Positions 1 through 7,310 of a stretch of 64,000 bases of DNA are shown here, piece after piece (positions within the stretch are counted from its first letter, which is position 1; the number at the start of each line of letters is the position of its first letter). The translations under genes and the position numbers were made by a program. The stretch comes from Sulfuricurvum sp. (GTDB lineage: Bacteria; Campylobacterota; Campylobacteria; Campylobacterales; Sulfurimonadaceae): positions 1 through 64,000 of the forward strand of contig NZ_JAQTNN010000011.1 of the NCBI RefSeq assembly GCF_028713855.1, given 5' to 3'. The notes under the pieces are model-generated. The model saw only the letters and a list, made by a program, of their open reading frames with translations. It was not told where the DNA came from and did not search any database.

Positions 1-2
1 AA

Positions 3-170
3 TCTGAAGTGATTGCAGGATGGAGTTTAGCTAAAACCCTCGATGCTCTTAAAGCCTATAAAGCGGGAACCCGCAATACCAAAGGTATGGGTGCGATCAT
101 GAAAGGTCAGACTGCAACTCTTAATGATGCTGATATGAAAACACTTTCTGAATATATTGCTAAACTCTAG
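3..170 (+). CDS. Cytochrome c (class I, c553-like), C-terminal part
   Basis: Only the last 55 codons are in the window; the start lies upstream. The peptide reads SEVIAGWSLAKTLDALKAYK, then a GTRNTKGMGAIMKGQ segment, and ends in LSEYIAKL. The Met in GAIMKG fits the axial haem ligand, and the closing helix with D-M-x-x-L-x-x-Y-I is typical of small periplasmic class I cytochromes c of Campylobacterota. The CxxCH haem motif would be upstream and cannot be checked. It probably carries electrons between periplasmic dehydrogenases or the bc1 complex and an oxidase; that role comes from the family. Confidence 0.75.
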   Translation, partial: SEVIAGWSLAKTLDALKAYKAGTRNTKGMGAIMKGQTATLNDADMKTLSEYIAKL

Positions 171-184
171 GGGAGAAGTCCCCT
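169..184 (+). terminator. Short hairpin at the cytochrome stop codon
   Basis: AGGGGA-GAAG-TCCCCT forms a perfect 6-bp GC-rich stem that begins in the stop codon of the cytochrome gene. It is followed by C/T-rich rather than pure T sequence, so it is a weak intrinsic terminator candidate. Confidence 0.4.
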
Positions 185-258
185 CCCCTGCTTCTATCAT
201 TACACTCCTGATCATTATCAATCTTTCGCAATAATTTCACTTCCCCACTTCAGCGTGC

Positions 259-264
259 TATAAT
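259..264 (+). promoter_or_regulatory. Extended -10 box of the HU gene
   Basis: TGCTATAAT: a perfect TATAAT hexamer preceded by an extended TGn, 31 bp upstream of the HU start codon. An AAGGA ribosome site follows at about 285. Confidence 0.6.
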
Positions 265-295
265 CGCGCCTTCAAATTATTGACCAAGGACACTC

Positions 296-577
296 ATGAA
301 TAAAGCACAATTCGTAGAACTCGTACAAAAACATGGAGAGTATTCTTCAAAAGCAGCAGCTGACGCGGCTATCGATGCAGTTACTGCTGCTATCACTGAA
401 GCACTAAGTGCTAAAGAAGATGTAGCACTTCCGGGATTCGGGTCATTCAAGACAGCTACTCAAGCTGCTAAAGAAGGAAAAGTTCCAGGTACAGATAAGA
501 CCTACAGCAAACCTGCAACAACTGTTGCTAAGTTCGCTGCGAGCTCAGTGTTAAAAGAAAAAGTAGCTGGGAAATAA
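296..577 (+). CDS. hup: HU-family DNA-binding protein
   Basis: This 93-residue protein is full length for the HU/IHF family (about 90-95). The N-terminal helices contain MNKAQFVELVQK, and the LPGFGSFK signature of the DNA-binding saddle lies near residues 45-53, with a Lys-rich C-terminus. HU dimers bend and compact DNA and assist replication initiation. It is a single gene with its own promoter and an AAGGA site before ATG. Its position beside an iteron origin is notable because plasmid initiators often need HU or IHF for origin melting; that link is inferred. The start is unambiguous. Confidence 0.95.
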   Translation: MNKAQFVELVQKHGEYSSKAAADAAIDAVTAAITEALSAKEDVALPGFGSFKTATQAAKEGKVPGTDKTYSKPATTVAKFAASSVLKEKVAGK

Positions 578-705
578 TTCCTGGCTACAAAATAAAAAAT
601 TTCATCACTTACCTTCTCGTTTTCACTCTCATTTACTTTCCCTAAAAACTGCAAAAAAAAGTCTCTTAAATCCAATAATATAGGGATTTTCTAAGAGTAT
701 TTTTC

Positions 706-738
706 ATCTACTCCTGCGCGGGAGTAGATTTATTTTTT
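706..738 (+). terminator. Rho-independent terminator
   Basis: A 9-bp perfect stem (ATCTACTCC / GGAGTAGAT, loop TGCGCG) is followed by TTATTTTTT. It lies 129 bp after HU and immediately before the iteron region, so it would keep HU transcription out of the origin. Confidence 0.8.
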
Positions 739-861
739 CATATAACTATGCTGTAATTACGAAGTCATATTGTGAATTTTTTGCTAGTAACTCTCTAAAG
801 CGAAGTCATGTTGTGTTTTCATATAACTATGCTGTAATTACGAAGTCATATTGTGAATTTT
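735..861. repeat. 46-bp direct repeat in the origin region
   Basis: Positions 735-780 and 816-861 are identical over 46 bp, offset 81 bp. Each copy carries a TATAACTATGCTGTAATTA block followed by an iteron. A degenerate iteron (801-815) lies between them. Confidence 0.9.
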
Positions 862-1204
862 GTATCAAATTGTCCTGCTGGCATCCTCACTTCACTCAAA
901 AAACGAAGTCATATTGTGAAGTATTTATATTCTTTGGTTTCATCCATTGAATAATGTTACTATTTTTATGATTTAGCCTATTACATGCACAATTTGACTA
1001 CGTTTTGGATCATATGGGTATTATTATCAGCATATAGAAATGCATATAGTAAGAAAAAACGAAGTCATATTGTGAAGAAAGATATATTTAGACTATAGTC
1101 GCGAAGTCATTTAATACATCTTACGAAGTCATATACTACTTTGGCGAAGTCATTTAGTGACAAAACGAAGTCATATACCTCATAAAACGAAGTCATATTG
1201 TGAA
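760..1204. repeat. Iteron array of a plasmid origin of replication
   Basis: Ten copies of a CGAAGTCAT core start at 760, 801, 841, 904, 1060, 1102, 1124, 1145, 1166 and 1188. Five are the full CGAAGTCATATTGTGAA form (760, 841, 904, 1060, 1188); the others are shortened or varied. The last five are spaced 21-22 bp, two helical turns, and the 1060-1102 step is 42 bp. This is the classic arrangement of binding sites for a Rep initiator. The rep gene lies just beyond it, reading toward the array. Confidence 0.9.
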
Positions 1205-1255
1205 GCTCTATAGGTATTTATAGATATTTATAGAATAAATAGATATCTATAGATG
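1205..1255. other. AT-rich stretch next to the iterons, possible DNA unwinding element
   Basis: A run with repeated TATAGATATTTATAGA-type words separates the last iteron from the 3' end of rep. AT-rich direct repeats beside iterons are usual for the melting site of iteron plasmids. The function is inferred. Confidence 0.5.
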
Positions 1256-1293
1256 AACGGGAGAGATCAAGGGTCTTTACCCCTTGACTCACC

Positions 1294-2157
1294 CTATTCC
1301 TCAGAAAGACCTGGAAGTTCTTTTGTTTTATTTGGAGTACTCATAAAGGTAATGCTATTGTCGAAAGAGGCTTTACGGTAAATCAATTTTGTTTTTGGCT
1401 CATAAGTGATTCCATAGTCTTTTAAAAGTTCAGCACTATCACGGATCTCTTTGATAGCTGTTTGTTTTGTACGGATGGATTCCATTGGGAAGCCAATGGT
1501 TTGAAGAAGATTATCGATACTCATAGTACTTGCTTGTGCATGTGTCCAAAAGAAGCGGATAACTGCTCGAAGGAGAGCACTTTTGACTTTTAGAAGTTTT
1601 GGCAATTCTTTAGTGTAATTAACGGTAAGCTGATCTTCGAAGTATTTTCTGTATTCAGGCGTAATGACGATTCCAAAACTTTTATGCTTTGTACTATAAG
1701 CGAAAGAGCTAATAATATTGAAACTATAGAAGTCTTCCCCATCAGTCGTTCGAAACTCGATTGCAGTCGTTTGAATTTCATCGAGTTTGTCTTTGAGCCA
1801 TTTAGTATTGCGCGATGTGGTTCCACTGTAAGATTTGAGGATATCAGAAGTTGAAAAATAGATGGCGATAGCTCCACCCTCCATTTCTTTAATTTCTTTA
1901 GCACCAGCAAAAAGACAGTCTAATAAATCCCTATGAGTTTGAGTGAGTATGTTACCTTTGATAACTGTTTTACCCCAGCTGGTCTCTATATAGCGTTTCT
2001 TTTGATTTTCAATGAATTGTGTGTAGGTTTTGGAAGTTGAACTAATTTTTTCAATTGGGGCAAAAACACCTGTTCGTAGTTCGCTGACCGTGGCATTAGA
2101 ATTTTCAAATTTTTTAACAATATCAAATTCTTTGAATACAAGTTGTTGTTTTTCCAC
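1294..2157 (-). CDS. Plasmid replication initiator protein (Rep)
   Basis: This 287-residue protein has an organisation suggesting a Rep_3/RepB- or TrfA-like winged-helix initiator. Residues about 50-170 carry a strand-rich first domain (TSWGKTVIKGNILTQTHRDL, then the FSTSDILKSYSG helix). A second wing module spans about 180-270, with SALLRAVIRFFWTH and SIDNLLQTIGF. It would bind the iterons at 760-1204 and recruit helicase. The start is GTG directly after the TAA of the upstream helicase gene (TAAGTG), with AAGGA nine bases before it, so the two genes are translationally coupled. The family assignment rests on fold-like motifs and context; the role rests mainly on the iteron neighbour. Confidence 0.75.
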   Translation of the reverse strand: MEKQQLVFKEFDIVKKFENSNATVSELRTGVFAPIEKISSTSKTYTQFIENQKKRYIETSWGKTVIKGNILTQTHRDLLDCLFAGAKEIKEMEGGAIAIYFSTSDILKSYSGTTSRNTKWLKDKLDEIQTTAIEFRTTDGEDFYSFNIISSFAYSTKHKSFGIVITPEYRKYFEDQLTVNYTKELPKLLKVKSALLRAVIRFFWTHAQASTMSIDNLLQTIGFPMESIRTKQTAIKEIRDSAELLKDYGITYEPKTKLIYRKASFDNSITFMSTPNKTKELPGLSEE

Positions 2158-3372
2158 TTAAAAATCCTTCATGAACGATTTGGGGTCTACTTTTGTTTCG
2201 GGAAAAATCTGCCGTGAAACATATTTGCCTCCCAAAAGTTTTGCAGCGCCATAGTTGTCTTTGGTGAGAGAGATTTTTCGTAAATGGCTACGAGTTTCAT
2301 CAACTTCTCCTTTTTTATCAGTAACAACACTGACTTCATAGACTAAGCGTACCGCATCGGTAAACGCACTCGCACCGCGTGCTTGAGTGGTGTTCTTTGT
2401 ACTATGATGGATAAAGATAATTGTTTTATTTTCTTTTGCAGCCCATTCGGTAAATAGTTGCATGAATTTTCGAGCGTGAACATTGTTGTTTTCATCTGCT
2501 CCGAAGAAGGCGATAAGCGGGTCAAGGATAATCAGGTCATACATAGAGAGACTTTTTTTGAAATCGCTAAAAAAAGCATTAACTTCGACTCCCCTTCCCT
2601 GCTCTATCAATACTTGGATTGTAGGACTGTTACTAATTGCCATTCTGCCCTTGAAATATTCCAGTGGTTTAGCAACTATTGAAGAAGCTATTTTTTCAGC
2701 ACGATGTGCAGTTAATCCAACTGGATCTTCTGATAACCATGCAAATGTTTTGGCAGTTGGAGATTCAGTGAGGTAGCGCATCATAAGCTGTAAAACCATC
2801 CAACTTTTTCCGCTGCCACCTGGAGCAGAAATGAGTGAAACGGTTTTTTTGGGAAAAGGGAGCCACTCTTTACAAATAAAATCAGCCTCTTCCGCTTTGA
2901 GTGAAACAATGTCATGTGTTTCAAACAATTCTACTCGGTGAGTTTGTCTGAAATTTTCAAACTTTTCTAGGGTTTTTGAGAGCAAAGCTGTAGAAGCAAT
3001 AGACTCATTATGAAGGTCATGATTGAATGAATGAATAAGAGAGGTTAACTGACGTTTGTTACTTAACTCGCCCAAGGAGTCTATGTAAGGTCGAATAGTT
3101 GCAACAGGTGTTGCAGTGAGAATCAAAATGAGTTCATTTTCAAAAACATGACCATTTTTTTTCAAAGAATTATTGATCATCCCCTCTTCTACCGGTATAC
3201 CGTTGGAGTGAAGATTCAAAATAGTTTTTAAAATGATTTGATGTGATTCATGAAAACAAAGTTCTTGTGAACTAAGCTGATGATAAAAATCGTTTATTAA
3301 ATTCGGTTCAAATATTAAACTTGCAAGCAAAGTACGTTCGAGATCAATATCGTATAACTGGTGAGTCATCAA
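2158..3372 (-). CDS. Plasmid replicative helicase, DnaB-N domain plus RepA-like AAA ATPase
   Basis: This 404-residue protein has two parts. Residues about 8-75 (DIDLERTLLASLIFEPNLI ... GIPVEEGMINNSLKKNG) look like the DnaB N-terminal helical domain. Residues about 150-360 are a RecA-like ATPase with Walker A APGGSGKSW near 185 and Walker B LIILDPLIAFF near 278, followed by IIFIHHSTK. The second part resembles the hexameric RepA helicase of RSF1010 (AAA_25). It probably unwinds the plasmid origin after Rep binding. It is the first gene of the minus-strand replication operon and directly abuts rep. The intergenic region to parA (3373-3492) must hold both divergent promoters. Confidence 0.8.
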   Translation of the reverse strand: MMTHQLYDIDLERTLLASLIFEPNLINDFYHQLSSQELCFHESHQIILKTILNLHSNGIPVEEGMINNSLKKNGHVFENELILILTATPVATIRPYIDSLGELSNKRQLTSLIHSFNHDLHNESIASTALLSKTLEKFENFRQTHRVELFETHDIVSLKAEEADFICKEWLPFPKKTVSLISAPGGSGKSWMVLQLMMRYLTESPTAKTFAWLSEDPVGLTAHRAEKIASSIVAKPLEYFKGRMAISNSPTIQVLIEQGRGVEVNAFFSDFKKSLSMYDLIILDPLIAFFGADENNNVHARKFMQLFTEWAAKENKTIIFIHHSTKNTTQARGASAFTDAVRLVYEVSVVTDKKGEVDETRSHLRKISLTKDNYGAAKLLGGKYVSRQIFPETKVDPKSFMKDF

Positions 3373-3427
3373 CTTCCTTTGCTATTGTATGAGATATTTT
3401 AGCATACTTTGCTTCAACTCACAAAAA

Positions 3428-3468
3428 TACTAACAACACTAACACTAGGGCATGATTTTTGCTATACT
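3428..3468. promoter_or_regulatory. parAB promoter region with short direct repeats
   Basis: TATACT at 3463-3468, preceded by TTGC, is a -10 candidate about 25 bp before the parA start. Two ACTAACA words lie just upstream (from about 3428) and could be an operator for autoregulation by ParA or ParB. This is inference only. Confidence 0.35.
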
Positions 3469-3492
3469 AAGGCAAATAGATTGGGATAGAAG

Positions 3493-4152
3493 ATGATTAT
3501 TACGATATCACACCAAAAGGGCGGTGTAGGGAAATCCACCCTCGCCTATAACATAGCATTAGAACTAGCACGAAAGAATAACGTTGAAGTTATAGACTTG
3601 GATGTTCAGCAAACCGTAACAGCCTATAATCAAATTCGAGAAGAGATGGGACAAACTCCTTTGCCTGTTCATATTTTTACAATGGCCGAAGAGTTAGAAA
3701 ATTACTTTGAATCTATGGACGACGAAACTATTGTGATTGTTGATTCTGGAGGGTTTGATTCAAGTCTCAATCGTTTTGCTATCTTGGTCAGTGATTTTAT
3801 CATTACTCCAGTATCGAGTGAGTTTACAGAGATTTTAGGACTTCAAAAGTATGAGAGTATCTTGCGCGAATTATCAGAACAATCAGGTGTGAGCATTGTT
3901 ACGAATGTTGTTCTTAACAAAACCAATCCAAATCAGAAAAAATTTGATGAAGTCAATGCATTTATTAACAGCTCTAAACATTTTAGTTTAATGGACTCTA
4001 TGATGCGAAGACGAGTAGACTTTGCGAATAGTGTCGCGTATGGCTTTAGTGTTAGAGAATTAGATAAAAAGTCTGAATCCACAAAAGAGCTAAAAGAATT
4101 TGTTAAAGAGATTAAACGTAAGGTAGGGATAAATGACAAGAAAAAAGATTGA
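3493..4152 (+). CDS. parA: ParA-type partition ATPase
   Basis: This is a 219-residue MinD/ParA-family ATPase of the short, HTH-less kind found in type Ib plasmid systems. The deviant Walker A HQKGGVGKST sits at residues 7-16, Walker A' (VEVIDLDVQQ) near 35 and Walker B (VIVDSGGFDS) near 80. It segregates the replicon by forming dynamic gradients on the nucleoid, stimulated by ParB bound to parS. It overlaps parB by 20 bp, indicating coupled translation. It is divergent from the replication genes. Length and motifs are complete. Confidence 0.92.
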   Translation: MIITISHQKGGVGKSTLAYNIALELARKNNVEVIDLDVQQTVTAYNQIREEMGQTPLPVHIFTMAEELENYFESMDDETIVIVDSGGFDSSLNRFAILVSDFIITPVSSEFTEILGLQKYESILRELSEQSGVSIVTNVVLNKTNPNQKKFDEVNAFINSSKHFSLMDSMMRRRVDFANSVAYGFSVRELDKKSESTKELKEFVKEIKRKVGINDKKKD

Positions 4153-4951
4153 TTATTCATTAGCAAAGAAAATCTCACAAAATGCAGCTTTAACAGAGCA
4201 GATTCAAGCCGTCGAAAAAAATCCTGATGTTGTAATCGAAATCCCTCTTTCTAAATTACAAGCCAATCCTTATCAACCGCGTATTGAAATGGAACCCATT
4301 GCACTTAAAGAGCTTGCGGACTCTATAGAACAAAATGGTCTTTTACAACCTATTGTTGTCAGTAAGGATAATGACGTATTGACTATTATTGCTGGACATA
4401 GACGTTTTGAAGCGCATAAGCTGCTTGAAAAAGAGTTTATTAAAGCGGTGGTTATGGATAAAGTTGTGCATGCACAACTGGCACTTTTACCTTTGGTCGA
4501 AAATTTACAACGAAGTGAAATGAACCCTATTGAAAATGCTATAGCATTTAAGAAGATTCTTGAAGACAAAATCGTAGAAACTCAGAATGATTTAGCAGAA
4601 GCTATAGGAGTGTCGAAAAGTTGGTTATCTAAAACCTTATCTGTTCTCCGACTGCCCTCTTCTCTTCTGGATAAAATCAAAGCAGATAAGTACAGTGATA
4701 TTACAGTTTTATCCTCTCTCAATAAAGTAAATAGTGATCTTGTAGAAAAGCTTTATATGCAAATCAAGACCCTTTCACGAACCGATGCGTTGGAAACTAT
4801 AAAAAAAGCGTTATCTAAACCAGCAAAACCTAAAGATCGTGTAGAAGTATCTAAAAATAAAATTGTCATTAATACGTTAGGCTTGAAAGCTGATAAAAAA
4901 GAAAAAGTCGAATCCTTGATTAGCCAAATCAAAGAGCTCATTGGAGAATAA
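4133..4951 (+). CDS. parB: ParB/Spo0J-type centromere-binding protein
   Basis: This 272-residue protein has the ParB N-terminal nuclease-like/CTPase domain, with LQANPYQPR near 43 and IVAGHRRFEAH near 87 (seen as TIIAGHRRFEAHKLLEKE). A central HTH follows (TQNDLAEAIGVSKSWLSKTLSVLRLP, about 150-176), and a C-terminal dimerisation region. ENLQRSEMNPIENA is the conserved box near 120. It loads on parS and activates ParA. Its gene contains one copy of the 18-bp palindrome proposed as parS, and a second copy lies just past the stop codon. Start ATG 4133 lies inside parA. Confidence 0.92.
   Translation: MTRKKIDYSLAKKISQNAALTEQIQAVEKNPDVVIEIPLSKLQANPYQPRIEMEPIALKELADSIEQNGLLQPIVVSKDNDVLTIIAGHRRFEAHKLLEKEFIKAVVMDKVVHAQLALLPLVENLQRSEMNPIENAIAFKKILEDKIVETQNDLAEAIGVSKSWLSKTLSVLRLPSSLLDKIKADKYSDITVLSSLNKVNSDLVEKLYMQIKTLSRTDALETIKKALSKPAKPKDRVEVSKNKIVINTLGLKADKKEKVESLISQIKELIGE
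4462..4479. promoter_or_regulatory. parS-like palindrome inside parB
   Basis: AGTTGTGCA followed by its exact reverse complement TGCACAACT, an 18-bp perfect palindrome. The same palindrome recurs at 4959-4976. ParB proteins typically bind 14-18 bp palindromes in or near the parAB operon. Confidence 0.6.
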
Positions 4952-4956
4952 ATAGG

Positions 4957-4978
4957 AAAGTTGTGCATGCACAACTTT
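4957..4978. promoter_or_regulatory. parS-like palindrome downstream of parB
   Basis: AAAGTTGTGCA followed by its exact reverse complement, a 22-bp perfect palindrome starting 6 bp after the parB stop. It contains the same 18-bp core found inside parB. It could also act as a hairpin, but the lack of a T-run and the second copy favour a centromere site. Confidence 0.65.
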
Positions 4979-5060
4979 ACAACACCTCTCTCCCTCTCAC
5001 GCAAACAAAAGAAAGTATAGAGATATAAATGGATTATCATAGTGTGAAGGATATTTCAAT

Positions 5061-5444
5061 TTGCCACATAATGACCGATTTATTGAAAAACGTCATAGAC
5101 TGGTGATTATGAAAAAATATCTTGAAACAAATGAATTGGCAGCACTGTTCTTCTTGCACTACTTCAAGTACACCCGCTACGCCTTTAAAAAGCAAAAGAG
5201 TGAAGAGGACATTGCCTCCATACATGCTCACAGAGAACTGATGCGTCTCTTTGGCAGATTGCACAATGCCAAGGCGAGGGTAGGGGGGCAAAGTGTCGTC
5301 GATATGATTGTAGAACAAATTTCACCATCCAATAACCCCTTTGTACAAAGGGTATCGAGTGTGATGGAAGAGAGCATTGCCTTTATCTACGATCATGTCC
5401 TCCTTGATGAGAGGGAACACCCTTTGCTAGAGAGATATGCATGA
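5061..5444 (+). CDS. Unknown small protein downstream of parAB
   Basis: No family recognised. The product has 127 residues and appears helical and soluble, with a charged middle (KKQKSEEDIASIHAHRELMRLFGRLHNAKARVGG) and a C-terminal helix rich in acidic residues. The longest reading starts with TTG at 5061, with AAGGA 12 bases upstream. An ATG at 5109 (MKKYLETNELAALFF) is an alternative start. The stop overlaps the next small ORF as ATGA, suggesting coupled translation. Position next to the partition genes suggests a plasmid maintenance accessory; that is inference. Confidence 0.55.
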   Translation: MPHNDRFIEKRHRLVIMKKYLETNELAALFFLHYFKYTRYAFKKQKSEEDIASIHAHRELMRLFGRLHNAKARVGGQSVVDMIVEQISPSNNPFVQRVSSVMEESIAFIYDHVLLDEREHPLLERYA

Positions 5445-5536
5445 TAAAACGTCTATTTAAAAAACTGTTCGGTAGTCGCAGTAAACACACCAAAGAGTAC
5501 CACATCACCAACCTCGCATTTGGATGCATAGAGTAG
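5441..5536 (+). CDS. 31-residue microprotein overlapping the previous gene
   Basis: ATG at 5441 overlaps the preceding stop (ATGA). The ORF encodes MIKRLFKKLFGSRSK... and stops at 5534-5536. The N-terminal third is strongly basic and amphipathic (RLFKKLFG). There is no homologue I can name. The four-base overlap is the main evidence that it is translated. Confidence 0.4.
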   Translation: MIKRLFKKLFGSRSKHTKEYHITNLAFGCIE

Positions 5537-5545
5537 GGGATATCC

Positions 5546-5758
5546 ATGATGAACTCGTTGAATGATTTTCACACAGAAGTGATTGAGACCTTATGTGAAC
5601 TGGGAGGGTACTGTGAAAACGATGCCAAAGCCATAGCAGAAGAAAAGCTCTCCGATATCGAATACGGCCATAAATACCGCCTCAGCCCAGCCATTATCGC
5701 GGGGTCTATTTTGGGAATAAACGATTGCTGTGTTCCAAACCAACCACACAAGAGTTGA
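5546..5758 (+). CDS. Unknown 70-residue protein
   Basis: No family recognised. The product is short and helical, with MNSLNDFHTEVIETLCELG at the start, an acidic middle (NDAKAIAEEKLSDIEYG) and two Cys near the C-terminus (NDCCVPNQ). It follows the 31-codon ORF by nine bases, so 5061-5758 is likely one transcript of three small genes. Two ATG codons lie in tandem at 5546 and 5549. The function is unknown. Confidence 0.45.
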   Translation: MMNSLNDFHTEVIETLCELGGYCENDAKAIAEEKLSDIEYGHKYRLSPAIIAGSILGINDCCVPNQPHKS

Positions 5759-5916
5759 CCTTTGCAAAATTGCTATAGTTGTGACCTATAGAGCACAAAC
5801 AACCCTTGAAGCTTCTACTGTATCCTCTCAGAGCATTTTTTAGCCTCCTTAGAGCGATGAACGAATCATAAACAACTCTAGGGTGCAATAAAACACTTCT
5901 GAGGCTTAGAGGTGTG

Positions 5917-5937
5917 TTATCATTGCACTAATGATAA
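5917..5937. promoter_or_regulatory. Inverted repeat upstream of the 5961 gene
   Basis: TTATCATT-GCACT-AATGATAA, 8-bp perfect arms, 24 bp before the next start codon. Its size and placement suit a repressor operator. The rest of 5759-5960 holds nothing else I recognise. Confidence 0.35.
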
Positions 5938-5960
5938 ACAATCCATAAGAGAAGAACACC

Positions 5961-6182
5961 ATGCAGCAACCTTTTATGGCATATGAAAACGATACGGACG
6001 GATTCACCACTGGTAATCTCCTTATTCAAAACGGTACCGACACGATTACAATTGAGGGAACTCTCAATATCACCAAAGATAAAGAGGGGCTCGAAGCGGT
6101 ACTCAAACTCAAACGCGCCGTTGATGCCGCCATTGATGCGCTCAAACGTGACCGTAATCTCCCAGATAGCATTCGAGACTAA
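5961..6182 (+). CDS. Unknown 73-residue protein
   Basis: No family recognised. Strand-like N-terminal half (NLLIQNGTDTITIEGTLNITKD) and a helical C-terminal half (LEAVLKLKRAVDAAIDALKRD). Small proteins of this layout occur on plasmids and prophages, but I cannot name one. AGAGAAGAACACC before ATG provides a ribosome site. It is separated from the next gene by 14 bases and likely co-transcribed with it. Confidence 0.5.
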   Translation: MQQPFMAYENDTDGFTTGNLLIQNGTDTITIEGTLNITKDKEGLEAVLKLKRAVDAAIDALKRDRNLPDSIRD

Positions 6183-6196
6183 GGTGAGAACACAAA

Positions 6197-6427
6197 ATGG
6201 ACGAGATAGAAGAATTAGAACTTCATCCTCGGATTAAAACCGAAACGGCCAAAGGGCGCACCTATGGTGAGTGTGTTATGGATGAGATTATGAGTATTCG
6301 TATGATTGACGGAGAGTTTCGCACTACCTTGCACATCAAAGAGAAACCCAAACGGTTATGTTGTGAGGATGCATTGATCTATTACACCCCAAAGCTACGT
6401 AGCGTATGGGCGAATATCCTGGAGTAG
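6197..6427 (+). CDS. Unknown 76-residue protein
   Basis: No family recognised. The acidic start MDEIEELELHPRIK is followed by a mixed region with two adjacent Cys (RLCCEDALIYYTPKL). GGTGAG precedes the ATG. It is probably in an operon with the upstream 73-residue gene and converges on the DUF3293 gene. Function unknown. Confidence 0.5.
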   Translation: MDEIEELELHPRIKTETAKGRTYGECVMDEIMSIRMIDGEFRTTLHIKEKPKRLCCEDALIYYTPKLRSVWANILE

Positions 6428-6443
6428 GGTGGGGTGTTGAATG

Positions 6444-6851
6444 CTATTTTTCCAATACTCTTTCGGTAATTGCCACTCCTGTTTTACACTCATAATAGCC
6501 GACATGGGTCGCAGAGCGATAAAAGATCGCGTATTGCTCCTCCACTTTTGCTAATTCAATCGCATCTTCAAATGAGATCTCATAAATACAATAACTCTCT
6601 TCGCTATGTTCATCTAAATAGCCTAATGCTTCATCAAACGGATATCCGTACTCTAAAAGCTTCTCAAAGAGCTGTTCGTTACGAGCCGTATTTTCCTCAA
6701 GACTAAGTGGTTGATTGTTTGGATTCCATGCGGTGAGAATGGCAAAAGGTGCATTAAAGGGTGCGTAAGCGGGTAGGGTGTCAATGGTAAAATCGATCTC
6801 TTCAGCATTGTGAGAGATTCTAAAATGGGTGTTATCGTAAATGTCTTTCAT
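6444..6851 (-). CDS. DUF3293 domain protein
   Basis: This 135-residue protein matches my recollection of DUF3293: an F-A-I-L-T-A-W-N-P-N-N box near residues 36-46, then SLEENTARNEQLFEKLLEYG, and a C-terminal FEDAIELAKVEEQYAIFYR segment. The family is widespread in Gram-negative bacteria and has no established function. It stands alone between the small plus-strand genes and the YjfB-like gene. Start ATG at 6851 follows a non-coding AT-rich stretch. Confidence 0.75.
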   Translation of the reverse strand: MKDIYDNTHFRISHNAEEIDFTIDTLPAYAPFNAPFAILTAWNPNNQPLSLEENTARNEQLFEKLLEYGYPFDEALGYLDEHSEESYCIYEISFEDAIELAKVEEQYAIFYRSATHVGYYECKTGVAITERVLEK

Positions 6852-6899
6852 GCAATCAGTATAGCATCAAGATAGCTTGAGCTTAGCTGAATGCTAAAA

Positions 6900-7082
6900 T
6901 CAAGCCTTGATGTCGAGATTCTGACCCAGACCGGTCAGCTCGGCAGCTAGTGATGCGTTGGAATCTTGAGGAACAGGGGCACTCTCAAGCAATTTCATAA
7001 TCCCTTGCTCTTGCGTATGAATCGCTTTTTTCAAAGCGTACATCTGCGGTCCCATTCCACCTTGTGAATTGATTGGATCCAT
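6900..7082 (-). CDS. YjfB-like putative motility protein
   Basis: A 60-residue protein with the YjfB-family layout: short N-terminus, helix LKKAIHTQEQGIMKLLESAP, then LGQNLDIKA at the C-terminus. The family takes its name from Bacillus YjfB, under the motility sigma factor, and its biochemical role is unknown. A strong AAGGAGGA site precedes the ATG. No flagellar genes surround it here, so the motility label should not be over-read. Confidence 0.65.
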   Translation of the reverse strand: MDPINSQGGMGPQMYALKKAIHTQEQGIMKLLESAPVPQDSNASLAAELTGLGQNLDIKA

Positions 7083-7223
7083 AATTTATCCTCCTTTTGG
7101 AGTTAGGGATATATCGGCAAATATTTTGATAACCATTAAAAAAAAGATCCATTCGAATACAACAAGGTTGCATTCTCAATTATTAACCGATACAATTTCA
7201 ACAATACATACAAAGGAGAGACT

Positions 7224-7310
7224 ATGAAAAGTTATACTATGCCTATTTCACAACCTATTACGGATAACCGTATCGCGAGCCTCTCTCTCCTCCTGCTGAA
7301 CCTGCTGTAA
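7224..7310 (+). CDS. Leucine-rich leader peptide of leuA
   Basis: This is a 28-codon ORF with an AAGGAGAG ribosome site, starting MKSYTMPISQPITDN and ending SLSLLLLNLL. Seven of its last nine codons, read CTC/CTG, encode leucine, and leuA follows 107 bp downstream. This is the arrangement of leu attenuators (compare E. coli leuL with four consecutive Leu). Ribosome stalling at the Leu run when leucine is scarce would alter downstream RNA folding. The peptide is visible directly; attenuation is inferred from family knowledge. Confidence 0.7.
   Translation: MKSYTMPISQPITDNRIASLSLLLLNLL

Noticed and set aside
760-1204. Short regularly spaced repeats considered as a CRISPR array
   Set aside because: Repeats are 13-17 bp, spaced 21-22 bp in part and irregularly elsewhere, with a rep gene adjacent and no cas genes. 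They are iterons.
4957-4978. Palindrome after parB as a terminator
   Set aside because: It is not followed by a T-run, and a second copy of its core lies inside parB, which fits a binding site better.
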